Source of the DNA: Gordonibacter sp. 28C
Lineage (GTDB): Bacteria > Actinomycetota > Coriobacteriia > Coriobacteriales > Eggerthellaceae
Length of the DNA: 64,000 nucleotides
NCBI RefSeq assembly: GCF_003339845.1
Contig: NZ_PPTR01000007.1
Coordinates: 1 to 64,000 of the forward strand
Direction: 5' to 3'
Shown here piece after piece: positions 1-8,601 of the stretch. The notes beneath the pieces were generated by a model, which did not search any database, was not told where the DNA came from, and saw nothing but the letters and a program-made list of their open reading frames with translations. How positions within the stretch are numbered: position 1 is the stretch's first letter; every line of letters begins with the position of its first letter. A program made the position numbers and the translations under genes.

Positions 1-342
1 GTATATGTGGCAACCTGGGAAGAATTGCCGGTTGTATGGACGCGACCATTATCAGCCCAAAGATCCACGGTCAAATGAGAAGACGATATGAAGTAGGGGC
101 TCACAATGTTCTACTCATATCGTCTTTCGTTCCAGACAATCTTGTCCCGCGGACGGGACCCTCCGGAAACCCGGACTCCCTAATATTACGGTTCAATGAC
201 TTTTTCTCTCCGCTTCGTTCGCCCGAACCATTATTCATATACTGCGAGTTAGGGCAACCGAAACGCGATCGGCGTTCTCACCCCGGCGGGAACGCCAGCG
301 CACGCCGGCATGGCGAAAGCGCATCGAGGGGAAGGAACTTCT
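1..342. other. Left-edge intergenic region
   Basis: No convincing gene is present; the open frames here are random readings. It holds a strong hairpin (about 80-126) and a possible promoter for the radical SAM gene, with a TATACT hexamer at 238-243 and no good -35. The stretch at 130-235 is less G+C-rich than its surroundings, as promoter regions in this window tend to be. Confidence 0.5.
80..126. terminator. Hairpin, possible terminator of an upstream gene
   Basis: The left arm agacgatatg-a-agtag pairs with the right arm ctact-catatcgtct, leaving a single bulged A and a loop of about 14 nt. A short T-rich stretch (tttcgtt) follows on the plus strand. It could end transcription from a gene lying left of the window or act as a leader hairpin; the T run is weak, so the role is uncertain. 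Confidence 0.4.
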
Positions 343-1731
343 ATGGCGGGCACGAAGAAGACTATCGCGGAAAGCGCGCAGACGGCCGTCGCGCGCAAGA
401 TCCTCGACTACGCGCAAGGGGGCGACCCGGCCGTCCAGCTACCCAAAATGCTCAAGGCCGTGGACACGCTGCTCCCCAACGACTACCTGGTGGAGCAGCG
501 CGCTCTGTTCCACCAGGTCATCGACAACCCCGACAACAACTGGATGGTGCTGCTGAAAAGCCTGTGGACCGACGTCGACGACGGCGTGCGCACGAAGGCC
601 GTCGAGAACCTCCTGGTGAACGCCAGCCTCATCGGCCTCAAGCGCCAGGACAATGCGGCGGCCGAATACGGCTGCAACGTGCCGTGGGCCATGCTCGTCG
701 ATCCGACGAGCGCCTGCAACCTGCATTGCACGGGCTGCTGGGCCGCCGAGTACGGTGACAAGCTGAACCTTTCGTTCGACGAGCTGGACGGCATCATCGA
801 GCAGGGCAAGGAGCTGGGCGTGTTCTTCTACCTGTTCTCGGGCGGCGAGCCGCTCGTGCGCAAAAGGGACATCGTCCGTTTGTGCGAGAAGCACGGCGAC
901 TGCGCGTTCACCGCGTTCACGAACGCCACGCTCATCGACGACGCGTTCGCGGAGGACCTGCTGCGCGTGAAGAACTTCATCCCCGCCATATCGGTGGAAG
1001 GTTTCGAAGAGGCCACCGACGCCCGCCGCGGCGACGGCACGTACCGGGCCGTTCTGCGCGCCATGGACGTGCTGAAGGCGCACCGCCTGCCCTTCGGCGT
1101 GTCGTGCTGCTACACGCACGACAACGCGCGCTCCGTGGGCAGCGAGGAATTCGTCGACGACCTCGTGGCGCGCGGGGCCAAGTTCGCCTGGTTCTTCACC
1201 TACATGCCCGTGGGATGCTCCGCGCCCACCGACCTGCTGGCCACGGCGGAGGACCGCGCGTTCATGTACCGGCAAGTGAGGAAGTTCCGCGAGACGAAGC
1301 CGCTGTTCACCATGGACTTCTGGAACGACGGCGAGTTCACGCAGGGCTGCATCGCGGGCGGGCGGCGCTACCTGCACATCAACGCGAACGGCGATATAGA
1401 GCCGTGCGCCTTCATCCATTACTCCGACTCGAACATCCGCGACACCACCGTCCTCGAGGCGCTGCGGCGCCCCCTGTTCATGGCCTACCACGACAGCCAG
1501 CCGTTCAACGACAACCACCTGCGCCCCTGCCCGGTGCTCGACAACAAGGACAAGCTGGCCGAGATGGTGGCCTCGTCCGGCGCGCGCTCCACCGACCTCG
1601 AACAACCCGAAGACGCAGCGGCCCTCTGTGCCAAGACGCACGCCACGGCCGACAAATGGGCCCCGGTGGCGCAGGAGATATGGGAGGACGGCCACTGGAC
1701 GACCGGCCCGAACAAGGGCCGGCGCAAGTAG
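343..1731 (+). CDS. Radical SAM protein with SPASM-like C-terminus
   Basis: Predicted radical S-adenosylmethionine enzyme of 462 aa; substrate unknown. The [4Fe-4S] motif CxxxCxxC is present as CNLHCTGC near residue 126, followed by a GGEP motif (SGGEPLV) as in SAM-binding radical SAM folds. The C-terminal half has further cysteines (GCIAGG, EPCAF, RPCPV) spaced like an auxiliary-cluster (SPASM-type) domain. The N-terminal 110 residues are helical with no known domain that I recognise. I chose the ATG at 343 because gaggggaagg lies just upstream; an in-frame ATG at 310 has no ribosome site. It stands alone, converging on mgtC 31 nt downstream, and no small precursor peptide gene is obvious beside it, so a peptide-modifying role is not supported. 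Confidence 0.85.
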   Translation: MAGTKKTIAESAQTAVARKILDYAQGGDPAVQLPKMLKAVDTLLPNDYLVEQRALFHQVIDNPDNNWMVLLKSLWTDVDDGVRTKAVENLLVNASLIGLKRQDNAAAEYGCNVPWAMLVDPTSACNLHCTGCWAAEYGDKLNLSFDELDGIIEQGKELGVFFYLFSGGEPLVRKRDIVRLCEKHGDCAFTAFTNATLIDDAFAEDLLRVKNFIPAISVEGFEEATDARRGDGTYRAVLRAMDVLKAHRLPFGVSCCYTHDNARSVGSEEFVDDLVARGAKFAWFFTYMPVGCSAPTDLLATAEDRAFMYRQVRKFRETKPLFTMDFWNDGEFTQGCIAGGRRYLHINANGDIEPCAFIHYSDSNIRDTTVLEALRRPLFMAYHDSQPFNDNHLRPCPVLDNKDKLAEMVASSGARSTDLEQPEDAAALCAKTHATADKWAPVAQEIWEDGHWTTGPNKGRRK

Positions 1732-1762
1732 CCGCGAACGCCAGGGAGCCGGCGACAACCCC

Positions 1763-2488
1763 CTAGTCCCCGCTCTCCACGCTTTCCGCCTCCCACCGTA
1801 TGCCGAGCACCTCGGGCATCGAGAGCAGCTGGGCGAGCGCGTCCTCGATGTTCTCGTCGTCGCGGGAAAGCGTGAACACGGTCGCCGAGACCACGACGAT
1901 GTCGCCCGGCTGGTCGGTCGAGGAGATGGACCGCACGACGAAGCCGGGCCGATGGACCGCGTCGAACACGATGTCGCGGATGACGAGCTCGTCGTCGCGC
2001 ATGCAGCGGACCTCGAACGTGTACTCCGTTCCCATCGACTCGCGCGCCTCCGGGGCGGTCTCGCGGCCGTCGAGCAGGGACGCCACGGGGCGCAGCAGCA
2101 TGTTGGCGCCCATGACGAGAACGCTCCCCAACGCCGCGAGCCACATGAGGCCCGCCCCTGCCAGCGTCCCCACGGCCGCCGACGCCCACAGCGTGGCGGC
2201 CGTGTTGATGCCCGACACGGCCGCGCCGTGCTTCATGATGACGCCTGCGCCCAGAAAGCCGATGCCGGAAACCACCTGGGCGGCGACGCGCGACGGGTCG
2301 CCGTACCCCATGCCCTCCGGCACCATCAAGGCCCCGGCCGACGTGAACAGCGCCGCGCCGAGGCAGACGAGCGCGTTCGTTCGAATGCCCGCCGCTCGCC
2401 CGCGCCACTGCCGTTCGAAGCCTATCAGGGCCCCGAACACCAAGCCGGCGAGCACGCGCGATACGATCTCTAAGTCCAAAACGTCCAC
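1763..2488 (-). CDS. mgtC: MgtC/SapB family membrane protein
   Basis: MgtC-type inner membrane protein, 241 aa. The N-terminal half carries the family signature (GALIGFERQWRGRAAGIRTN, then GIGFLGAGVIMK) and about five membrane segments in residues 1-135; the C-terminal soluble domain (about 150-235) is of the ACT-like kind usual for longer MgtC proteins. The family is linked to growth in low magnesium and, in pathogens, to control of ATP synthase and survival in host cells. It is the last gene of a minus-strand run mgtA - 50-aa protein - mgtC. The start is GTG at 2488, preceded by AAGGAGG at good spacing. Confidence 0.9.
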   Translation of the reverse strand: MDVLDLEIVSRVLAGLVFGALIGFERQWRGRAAGIRTNALVCLGAALFTSAGALMVPEGMGYGDPSRVAAQVVSGIGFLGAGVIMKHGAAVSGINTAATLWASAAVGTLAGAGLMWLAALGSVLVMGANMLLRPVASLLDGRETAPEARESMGTEYTFEVRCMRDDELVIRDIVFDAVHRPGFVVRSISSTDQPGDIVVVSATVFTLSRDDENIEDALAQLLSMPEVLGIRWEAESVESGD

Positions 2489-2532
2489 GTGCGCCTCCTT
2501 GCGCGTCGTTTTCGTTCACGCCGCAGAGCAGG

Positions 2533-2685
2533 TCAGCCCTCGAACGGTTTGAACGCGAGCCAGAAAACCAGGTTCTCCGCCACGACGATCACGGCGACCG
2601 CCGCCATGCCGACCCAGAACCCCATGTTCAATCCCATGAAGTCGACGGTGCCGAACAGCGCCGTCCACAATTCCTTCCAATCCAT
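2533..2685 (-). CDS. 50-aa membrane protein between mgtA and mgtC
   Basis: Small ORF of 50 residues. It starts at an ATG preceded by GGAGGTAGAGAG, a strong ribosome site, and ends 44 nt before mgtC. The sequence begins MDWKELWTALFGTVDFMG and then has one hydrophobic segment (about residues 21-44, GFWVGMAAVAVIVVAENLVF) before a short charged tail. It is unrelated in sequence, as far as I can see, to the enterobacterial MgtR/MgtS small proteins, but has the same kind of size, topology and neighbours. By context it is a candidate partner or regulator of MgtA or MgtC; function is inferred only from position. Confidence 0.75.
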   Translation of the reverse strand: MDWKELWTALFGTVDFMGLNMGFWVGMAAVAVIVVAENLVFWLAFKPFEG

Positions 2686-2793
2686 CTCTCTACCTCCTCG
2701 GTGTCCAGGTCGCCGAGCGCGTCGGCGACGGTGCGCCGGGACGGCTGGGGAGCCGCCCCGGCATCGGTTACGACGTCGATCCCGTCCGCCCGC

Positions 2794-5571
2794 TCACAAA
2801 AGCTCTCCGTAGTGGCGCACGTACGCCTTCTTGAGACTGGTCGCCAGCGCCATGTACAGCAGGATGCAGGGGATCAGGTAGGCGAAGTACGCGCCGGGCA
2901 GGGGCGCCAAGCCGATGGCCGCGCCGAACCCGGTGAACGGGATGCAGGTGAGCACGGCGATGCCGGTCATGGTGAGCAGCATGACCGGGGCCGACGCGCG
3001 GCTCTGGATGAACGGCAGCTTCGGCGTGCGGATCATGTGGATGACCAGGGTCTGGCTCCACATGGACTCGACGAACCAGCCTGCCTGGAACAAGGCCACG
3101 TAGGCGGTCTGCATGTCGAGCAGCTGCGCCCCGCTGTACACGGTCGCCAAATCGTTGTACAGCACGCCGCCCGAGACGAACGCCGGGCAGAACACGAAGT
3201 ACATGAACAGGTAGGTGGTGAAGTCGAAGATGGAGCTGGTGGGGCCGATCCATATCATGAAGCTCTCGATGGACGATGCGTCCCACTTGCGCGGCTTCTC
3301 CAGGAACTCCTTGTCCACGTTGTCCCACGGGATGGCCATGCACGACAGGTCGTAGATCAGGTTCAGCAAGATGAGGTGCACGCTCTCCATCGGCAAGAAC
3401 GGCAGCAGGGCCGACGCGGCCAGCACCGAGAACATGTTGCCGAAGTTCGAGCTCGCCGTCATCTTGATGTACTTGATCATGTTCGCGTAGGTCTTGCGCC
3501 CCTCGACGATGCCCTCCTCGAGCACCATGAGGTCCTTCTCCAGCAAAATGATGTCGGCCGACTCCTTCGCCACGTCCACCGCCGTGTCCACGGAGATGCC
3601 CACGTCCGCCGCCTTCATGGCGGCGGCGTCGTTGATGCCGTCGCCCATGAACCCCACGGTGCGGCCGCCCGCGCGCAGCGCCGTTACCACGCGCGCCTTC
3701 TGGTCGGGAGAGAGCTTCGCGAACACCTGCACGACCTCGGCGGCCGCGGTCAGTTGGGCGTCGGTCAGCCTATCGACGTCGGAGCCCAGCAGCATCCGGT
3801 CCACCTCGAGGCCCACCTGGCGGCAGACGGTGCGCGCCACCTTGTCGTTGTCGCCCGTCAGTATCTTCACCGAGACGCCGTGCTGCCGCAACGCGGCGAT
3901 GGCGTCCGCCGTGGACTCCTTCGGCGGGTCGAGGAACGCCAGGTACCCCATGAGCACCATGTCCGACTCGTCGGCCACGCTCAGCACGCCCACGGGGGCG
4001 GGGTCGCTCTTCTGCGCCAGGGCGATGACGCGGAACCCGTCCTCGTTCAGATCGTCCACGGTGCGCAGGATGTCGGCCTTCACGTCGTCGGTCAGCGGCA
4101 TGACCTCTCCGTGGTACTCGGCGTGCGAGCACACCGCGAGCATCTCCTCCACGGCGCCCTTGGTGACCATCTGCACCTTGCCGCACCCGTCCCGCACCAC
4201 GGTGGACAGGCGGCGCCGGGCGAAGTCGAAGGGCAGCTCGTCGATCTTCTCGTACGCGCTCGACAGGTCGACGAGCTGCGGGTTGGCCGCCTCCTCCTCT
4301 TCGGTCTTCTGGATGATGGCCACGTCCATGAGGTTCTTGTACCCGGTCTGGAAGTAGCTGTTCAGGTACGCGTGGCGCAGCACGCGCACGTCCTCGTTGC
4401 CGTGCACGTCCAGGTGGTACTCCAGCACGACCTTGTCCTGCGTCAGCGTTCCGGTCTTGTCGGTGCACAGCACGTCGATGGCCCCGAAGTTCTGTATGGA
4501 GTTCAGGTTCTTGACGATGGTCTTCTTCTTGCTCATGGACACGGCGCCCTTGGCAAGGCAGGTGGTCACGATCATGGGCAGCATCTCGGGCGTCAGCCCC
4601 ACGGCGATGGAGATGCCGAACAGGAACGCCGACAGCCAGTCGCCCTTCGTCAAGCCGTTGATCACGAACACCAGCGGCACCATGACCAGCATGAAGCGGA
4701 TGAGGACCCACGACACCGCGTTGACGCCCTTGCTGAAGCTGGTCTCCACGGCCTCGCCTGCGGCGCCGGCCGTTATGGAGCCGAAAAGCGTGTCGTCGCC
4801 GGTCGCCACGACGACCGCCGTCGCGCTGCCGGAGATGACGTTCGTTCCCATGAAGGCGAGGTCCCTGCAGTCGGTGAGGTTCTCGAAGTCCTCTACGGGC
4901 TCCGGCGTCTTCTCGATGGGCTCGCTCTCGCCGGTGAGGGACGACTGGGCCACGAAGAGGTCCTTCGCTTCGAGCACGCGCACGTCCGCGGGGATCATGT
5001 CGCCCGCCGACAGCTTGACGATATCGCCCACGACCACGTCGTCGAGCTCGAGCTCCTGCTCCCCGCCCGGCTGGCGCACGACGGTGCAGGTGGTGGTTAT
5101 CATGGCAAGCAGCTTCTCCGCCGCGTTGCCGCTGCGCGTCTCCTGCACGAAGCGGAGCGTGCCCGAAAGGATCACCATGACGGAGATGATGACCACCGTG
5201 GTGGGGTCGACGTCTTCGGGCGTGCCGTCGAACAGAGACAGCGCCGGGAACAGCACGTCGGTGCAGACGGACACCAGAACCAACACGGTCAGAATGGCCG
5301 TGAAAGGGTTGACGAACGCCTCGACGAGGCGCCGCCCCAAAGACTTGCGCTTCTCGTGGGTGACCTTGTTCGAGCCGTATTCGGCCCGTGCGCGCACGAC
5401 CCCTTCGTCGCCCAGCCCGGCCATCGACGAGCTTGTGCTGCGGAGCACGACGTCGGAGCTATGCTGGGCCGCATAGCGCAGACGCGCTTCGCATGCCTCG
5501 CGCCAGGGCTGGAGCGCGCTTTTCTTGTCGGCCGCTTCCCTACGGGTAACGACCTGCTTCTCCAAATTCAT
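2794..5571 (-). CDS. mgtA: Magnesium-translocating P-type ATPase (P3B)
   Basis: P-type ATPase importing Mg2+ at the cost of ATP, 925 aa, full length for MgtA/MgtB. It shows the actuator loop SLTGES (about residue 212), the phosphorylation motif DKTGTLT (Asp about 371), the hinge motif [19 protein letters not shown] and about ten membrane helices. The C-terminal helices include the MgtA-like AIPWDNVD segment. I place the start at the ATG at 5571, preceded by GGAGACAAGG. The frame stays open for 50 more codons upstream, but that stretch is better read as leader: it overlaps a short ORF with its own strong ribosome site. It is followed by a 50-aa membrane protein and mgtC, presumably one transcript responding to magnesium. 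Confidence 0.95.
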   Translation of the reverse strand: MNLEKQVVTRREAADKKSALQPWREACEARLRYAAQHSSDVVLRSTSSSMAGLGDEGVVRARAEYGSNKVTHEKRKSLGRRLVEAFVNPFTAILTVLVLVSVCTDVLFPALSLFDGTPEDVDPTTVVIISVMVILSGTLRFVQETRSGNAAEKLLAMITTTCTVVRQPGGEQELELDDVVVGDIVKLSAGDMIPADVRVLEAKDLFVAQSSLTGESEPIEKTPEPVEDFENLTDCRDLAFMGTNVISGSATAVVVATGDDTLFGSITAGAAGEAVETSFSKGVNAVSWVLIRFMLVMVPLVFVINGLTKGDWLSAFLFGISIAVGLTPEMLPMIVTTCLAKGAVSMSKKKTIVKNLNSIQNFGAIDVLCTDKTGTLTQDKVVLEYHLDVHGNEDVRVLRHAYLNSYFQTGYKNLMDVAIIQKTEEEEAANPQLVDLSSAYEKIDELPFDFARRRLSTVVRDGCGKVQMVTKGAVEEMLAVCSHAEYHGEVMPLTDDVKADILRTVDDLNEDGFRVIALAQKSDPAPVGVLSVADESDMVLMGYLAFLDPPKESTADAIAALRQHGVSVKILTGDNDKVARTVCRQVGLEVDRMLLGSDVDRLTDAQLTAAAEVVQVFAKLSPDQKARVVTALRAGGRTVGFMGDGINDAAAMKAADVGISVDTAVDVAKESADIILLEKDLMVLEEGIVEGRKTYANMIKYIKMTASSNFGNMFSVLAASALLPFLPMESVHLILLNLIYDLSCMAIPWDNVDKEFLEKPRKWDASSIESFMIWIGPTSSIFDFTTYLFMYFVFCPAFVSGGVLYNDLATVYSGAQLLDMQTAYVALFQAGWFVESMWSQTLVIHMIRTPKLPFIQSRASAPVMLLTMTGIAVLTCIPFTGFGAAIGLAPLPGAYFAYLIPCILLYMALATSLKKAYVRHYGELL

Positions 5572-5674
5572 ATCCTTGTCTCCTTCTCCGAGAGAATGCA
5601 AGGCGCGCATGCCGAGGCAAGGAGAGGGCCGAGAGGGACGCGCCGAAGAGGGCGGGTTCCGCACAGCCGTTCCG
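5572..5674 (-). promoter_or_regulatory. C-rich mgtA leader, candidate Rho-dependent attenuator
   Basis: On the minus strand the roughly 100 nt between the leader ORF stop and mgtA are rich in C and CT runs and poor in A (about 5600-5660). That is the composition expected of a Rho-loading (rut) region. No intrinsic terminator hairpin with a U run is visible. Together with the leader ORF upstream this fits the architecture known for enterobacterial mgtA, where leader translation controls Rho termination. This is inference from layout. Confidence 0.4.
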
Positions 5675-5734
5675 TCACCTGAGCAACACGCACAGCATTG
5701 CGTTGCTAGGTCCAGGTCCATCGTCCGATTTCAT
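5675..5734 (-). CDS. 19-aa leader ORF upstream of mgtA
   Basis: ATG ORF of 19 codons reading [19 protein letters not shown], with an AGGAGG ribosome site 8 nt upstream, one of the best in the window. It starts 43 nt after the end of the 108-aa gene and stops 103 nt before mgtA. The early part is acidic and proline-containing (SDDGPGP). In Salmonella the mgtL leader also begins with Asp/Glu and Pro codons, where low Mg2+ makes ribosomes unstable and this switches on mgtA. Here the resemblance is in position, length and residue type, not in alignable sequence. Confidence 0.6.
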   Translation of the reverse strand: MKSDDGPGPSNAMLCVLLR

Positions 5735-5777
5735 GATGCCCACCTCCTCTGGTTGGCGGTTTCGTATGCCGAACGCT

Positions 5778-6104
5778 CTAACGGGCGAGCGCAGCGGTGT
5801 TGACGTAGCGCTTCGACTTGCTGATGAACACGGCGTCGGCGCAGGCCGCGACGGACCACAGCGCCATCAGCGGACCGAGCGCCGCTTCGCGAAGCCCGGG
5901 CACCAAGCCGCAGGCCAGCAATACGGCGCCGCACAGCATGACGATGCAGCCGAGGTTCCTGTTGACGCGGCGCAGGTTGACGCGCGCCTTCTCGCTTTCG
6001 GGAACGGCCCTCCATGCGCGGGAACGGGACAGCGCGCTGCCCCGCAAAAACGCCGCGCCTGCGACGAATACCGGGACGGCGAACAAGATGCACAGGGTGC
6101 CCAT
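5778..6104 (-). CDS. Small membrane protein, DUF3784-like
   Basis: A 108-aa protein with a hydrophobic N-terminal helix (MGTLCILFAVPVFVAGAAFL), a basic middle stretch with RVNLRRVNRNLG, and two further hydrophobic segments. Size and layout recall DUF3784 membrane proteins; the assignment is tentative and function is unknown. The ATG at 6104 has GGAGG 7 nt upstream; an in-frame ATG 29 codons earlier lacks a ribosome site. It lies just upstream of the mgtA leader ORF on the same strand, so it probably belongs to the magnesium transcript. Confidence 0.7.
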   Translation of the reverse strand: MGTLCILFAVPVFVAGAAFLRGSALSRSRAWRAVPESEKARVNLRRVNRNLGCIVMLCGAVLLACGLVPGLREAALGPLMALWSVAACADAVFISKSKRYVNTAALAR

Positions 6105-6336
6105 GAAAAACCTCCGTTCGTTTCGCGCGCACCGGATAGGAGCGCGCGGCGGGACGACGGCTCGCCGCCAGCGTAGGAAAGCGCACGGCACGTCCGCCCT
6201 TCTCGTCGAAGGGCTCGTGCGGGGGCGCGTTCCGTCAACGCGGGCGCGACTGTCGGTCGTGATGCCTGCGGAAAAGAAGGAGCGTATGCGGTTGCGTTAG
6301 GAAGCGGTTATTCGGAATGGTCTTGCATAGAGCAGA

Positions 6337-6435
6337 TCAACGTAAGGGGAATCTGACCGAGGCAAGGCATACACGAAACCGTCCCGTGCAAAGCACGTAG
6401 CTTCTACTTCGACCAGAGCTACTGTCGGTACTCAT
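6337..6435 (-). CDS. Possible 32-aa leader ORF
   Basis: ATG ORF of 32 codons, beginning MSTDSSSGRSRSY and rich in Ser, Arg and Cys. GAGGTGAGG precedes the ATG at suitable spacing. It is the first ORF after a promoter-like TATACT at 6511-6516, and lies 232 nt before the 108-aa gene. It may be a second leader peptide of the magnesium transcript. Codon use is not informative at this length, so it could be chance. Confidence 0.35.
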   Translation of the reverse strand: MSTDSSSGRSRSYVLCTGRFRVCLASVRFPLR

Positions 6436-6474
6436 GAGCCCTCACCTCTTTTCTTTGCGTGCCGAATGTTCGAT

Positions 6475-6516
6475 GCCGTGTTCGAGAGCGAGGCCCCGAA
6501 CACGGCTCGCAGTATA
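6475..6516 (-). promoter_or_regulatory. Promoter with 5'-terminal hairpin
   Basis: On the minus strand a TATACT -10 (6516-6511) is followed within about 5 nt by a perfect 10-bp stem, gccgtgttcg / cgaacacggc (6475-6484 with 6497-6506), with a 12-nt loop. A transcript starting here would begin with this stem, a layout that often stabilises mRNA. The -35 is weak (TTCGCA, 19-nt spacer). It likely serves the 108-aa gene and mgtA. Confidence 0.5.
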
Positions 6517-6686
6517 ACCCTACCTTGGCGAGATTTGCGAATTTTGTTACTAAACTTTACAGAGGGGTTCCGTGAAGGGACGCGAAGGCTCGCGCGCCGC
6601 CATGTCCGGTAAGAGCCCGGCGCGGGGCTCCGTCGGGTCTTTCGGCTGGCGGGATGCGCGTCCGGCCCCGCGCGGAGCCCTTGCTC

Positions 6687-7385
6687 TCACTCCTCCAGCA
6701 GCTTCGGCACGTCGGTGAGCGTTTCAACGACGTCGTAGCCGCACCCCGCCTCGACGCCGTGGCGGTCGACGATGACGGGCCTTACGCCCGCCGCACGAGC
6801 TCCGTCCCCGTCGGCGTCGGGACGATCCCCCACGTGCACGACGCGGGACGCCTCCACACCCAGCTCTTCGCACGCCAGGTCGAATATGACGGGGTCGGGC
6901 TTGCGGTAGCCCACGACGGCCGAGGAGACGACGGCGTCGAAGTACGGCAGCAGCCTCAGATCGCGCAGGAGCCCTTCGAGGCCCGCATCCCAGTTCGACA
7001 CCACGCCCAGCATGAGCCCGCGCCGCTTGAGCGTTCTCAGGCAGCCCGCGACGTCGGGATAGAGCGCCCAATGGTCCCCTTTGCGGTACGATTCGTGCAC
7101 GGCGGCGGCCATGCCGTCGGCATCGTGCGCGATGCCGGCCAGATGGCACACGTAGCGGTACTGGTCGAGCCAAATGGCCACCGAGCCCTCGTGCGAGCAC
7201 CAGAAGTCGCCGTCGCGCAGGTACTCGGCCTCGTAGTAGGCGTCCATCGCCGGCATGTGGGGCTCCACGTCGCGCACGGTCAGGCGATGGCCGCGCTCGC
7301 GCGCCACGCGCGCGAACGTCTCGGCCACGGAGGGGCTCGGGTAAAGGAGCGTCGACCCCACGTCGAACAAAACGGCTTCCACCAT
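6687..7385 (-). CDS. HAD superfamily hydrolase
   Basis: Haloacid dehalogenase-type phosphatase, 232 aa. Motif I is FDVGSTLL at residues 7-14 (DxG instead of the usual DxD, as in the HDHD3-like branch), motif II SNWD, motif III the Lys of YRKPDP, and motif IV VGDRPDAD. The second Asp of motif I is the usual acid/base, so its loss suggests altered or weak phosphatase activity. A helical cap is present between motifs I and II. The ATG at 7385 follows GAAGGGGGA; a start 12 codons upstream is possible. It is downstream of the cation exporter on the same strand, 78 nt apart; substrate unknown. Confidence 0.85.
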   Translation of the reverse strand: MVEAVLFDVGSTLLYPSPSVAETFARVARERGHRLTVRDVEPHMPAMDAYYEAEYLRDGDFWCSHEGSVAIWLDQYRYVCHLAGIAHDADGMAAAVHESYRKGDHWALYPDVAGCLRTLKRRGLMLGVVSNWDAGLEGLLRDLRLLPYFDAVVSSAVVGYRKPDPVIFDLACEELGVEASRVVHVGDRPDADGDGARAAGVRPVIVDRHGVEAGCGYDVVETLTDVPKLLEE

Positions 7386-7463
7386 GTCGAATCCCCCTTC
7401 GCGGGTCCAACCGGCTGACAAGGGACGCCGAGGCGTCCGGGCCCGCGCCAGCCGGCGGAGCCC

Positions 7464-8369
7464 CTATTCCGTATGGCCGTCGTCGGGCTCGATGTGCACG
7501 AGCGTGTCCGCCACGTTCGGGAAGCGCGCCCGCACGGCGTCTTCCACCTCGTCGGCAAGGGCGTGGGCCTCCCCCACGGTCATGGAGGGGTCCACGAGCA
7601 CGTGCAGGTCGGCGTACACCTCCCCCTCCGTGCCGCGCGTGCGGATGCGGTGGGCGTCGCGCACGCCGGGAACCGCGACCGCCGCCGCCCTCACGTCTTC
7701 CTCGGGTATGCGGGCGCGATCCGACAGCGTGGCGAGCGCGTGCTTGAACACGTCGTAGGCGGTCGCCAGGATGGCGACGGTCACGACCAGCGCCATGACG
7801 GGGTCGGCCACGGGAAAGCCCAGCGCCACGGCCGCCAAGCCGACGATGACGCCGACGGACACGAGCGCGTCGGACAGCGTGTGGTTCGCGTCGGCCGCCA
7901 GCACCTCGCTCTTGAGGCGCTTCGCGCAGCGCCGCTCGTAGGTGGTCACGCCCAGGTTCACGGCCAACGTGCCCACCATGACCGCGAACGAGACGACGGT
8001 CACCTCGGCCGTGTACACCCCGGACATGAGCTTGCCCACGGCGCTCGAGCCCACCTCGAAGGCCGCCAGGAGCAGCAGCACGCCGATGACGAGGCTGGCG
8101 TACGTCTCGAACTTAGCATGGCCGTACGGGTGCCCCTCGTCGGCGGGACGGGCGGCCAGCGCGATGCCGACGAGCCCCACGACGTTGCCGGCGGAATCGA
8201 ACACGGAATGGATGCCGTCGGCCTGCATGGACGCCGACCCGCTGACGGTGCCGTACGCGTACTTAGCCGCCGCCACGGCCAAGTTGAGGAAAAGGACGAC
8301 CCACAGCACGCGGCGGATCGATCCCATGCGCTCCGAAACGGGGCCTTTCGTCGCCAGCGTTCTGGTCAT
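7464..8369 (-). CDS. Cation diffusion facilitator family transporter
   Basis: CDF metal/proton antiporter, 301 aa. Six membrane segments cover about residues 15-210. The metal-site motifs are ADGIHSVFDSAGN (first HxxxD-type site) in helix 2 and ADANHTLSDALVS (HxxxD) in helix 5. The C-terminal cytoplasmic domain ends with VHIEPDDGH. Members export Zn2+, Fe2+, Mn2+ or similar; the ion cannot be told from sequence by eye. The ATG at 8369 follows GGAGGTG; the open frame runs upstream into the tRNA, which is clearly not coding. Confidence 0.9.
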   Translation of the reverse strand: MTRTLATKGPVSERMGSIRRVLWVVLFLNLAVAAAKYAYGTVSGSASMQADGIHSVFDSAGNVVGLVGIALAARPADEGHPYGHAKFETYASLVIGVLLLLAAFEVGSSAVGKLMSGVYTAEVTVVSFAVMVGTLAVNLGVTTYERRCAKRLKSEVLAADANHTLSDALVSVGVIVGLAAVALGFPVADPVMALVVTVAILATAYDVFKHALATLSDRARIPEEDVRAAAVAVPGVRDAHRIRTRGTEGEVYADLHVLVDPSMTVGEAHALADEVEDAVRARFPNVADTLVHIEPDDGHTE

Positions 8370-8404
8370 GGGGCACCTCCGTCCAAACGAGCCGATATAC
8401 GAAA

Positions 8405-8427
8405 AGGAGAGCCACTCGGACTCTCCT
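8405..8427 (-). terminator. Intrinsic terminator after tRNA-Leu
   Basis: On the minus strand ggagag pairs with ctctcc (8406-8411 with 8421-8426) around a 9-nt loop, directly followed by TTTTC. It lies 12 nt beyond the tRNA 3' end and ahead of the CDF gene, so it most likely ends the tRNA transcript. Confidence 0.75.
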
Positions 8428-8438
8428 TCTAGCTTTTC

Positions 8439-8527
8439 TGGTGTCGGAGGCGGGATTTGAACCCGCACACCCGTTGTGTGGGCACTAGCACCTCAAGCTA
8501 GCGTGTCTGCCGTTCCACCACTCCGAC
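8439..8527 (-). tRNA. tRNA-Leu (GAG anticodon)
   Basis: Class II tRNA with a long variable arm. The acceptor stem pairs GTCGGAG with CTCCGAC; the anticodon stem CTAGC/GCTAG encloses TTGAGGT, giving anticodon GAG (reads CUC/CUU). The T arm is GCGGG-TTCAAAT-CCCGC. The discriminator is A and the CCA end is encoded (8441-8439). An intrinsic terminator follows. Confidence 0.97.
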
Positions 8528-8601
8528 GTATGTATGCTGCCTTGCAAGCAACGGAGGTTATTCTACCTGAACCGTTGCAGCTTGTGAAGAGCGAATTTCC
8601 T

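Larger units (their letters stand above)
6105..6686. other. Intergenic region upstream of the magnesium transcript
   Basis: About 580 nt holding the promoter, the 5' hairpin and the 32-aa ORF described separately. The remainder (6105-6336 and 6540-6686) shows no further gene. The right end near the HAD gene has a G+C-rich inverted region (ggctccg at 6628, cggagcc at 6673) that may end transcription of the HAD gene. Confidence 0.45.

Noticed and set aside
2701-5682. 993-aa plus-strand open frame opposite mgtA
   Set aside because: It is a His/Arg/Glu-rich shadow of the mgtA frame in G+C-rich DNA; no ribosome site and no known domain.
5735-6520. M-box (Mg2+) riboswitch upstream of mgtA
   Set aside because: A GAGGTGAGGGCTC stretch at about 6436-6448 recalls part of the M-box consensus, but the downstream GCTGCTGCCC-like and later core segments are missing; it works better as a ribosome site.
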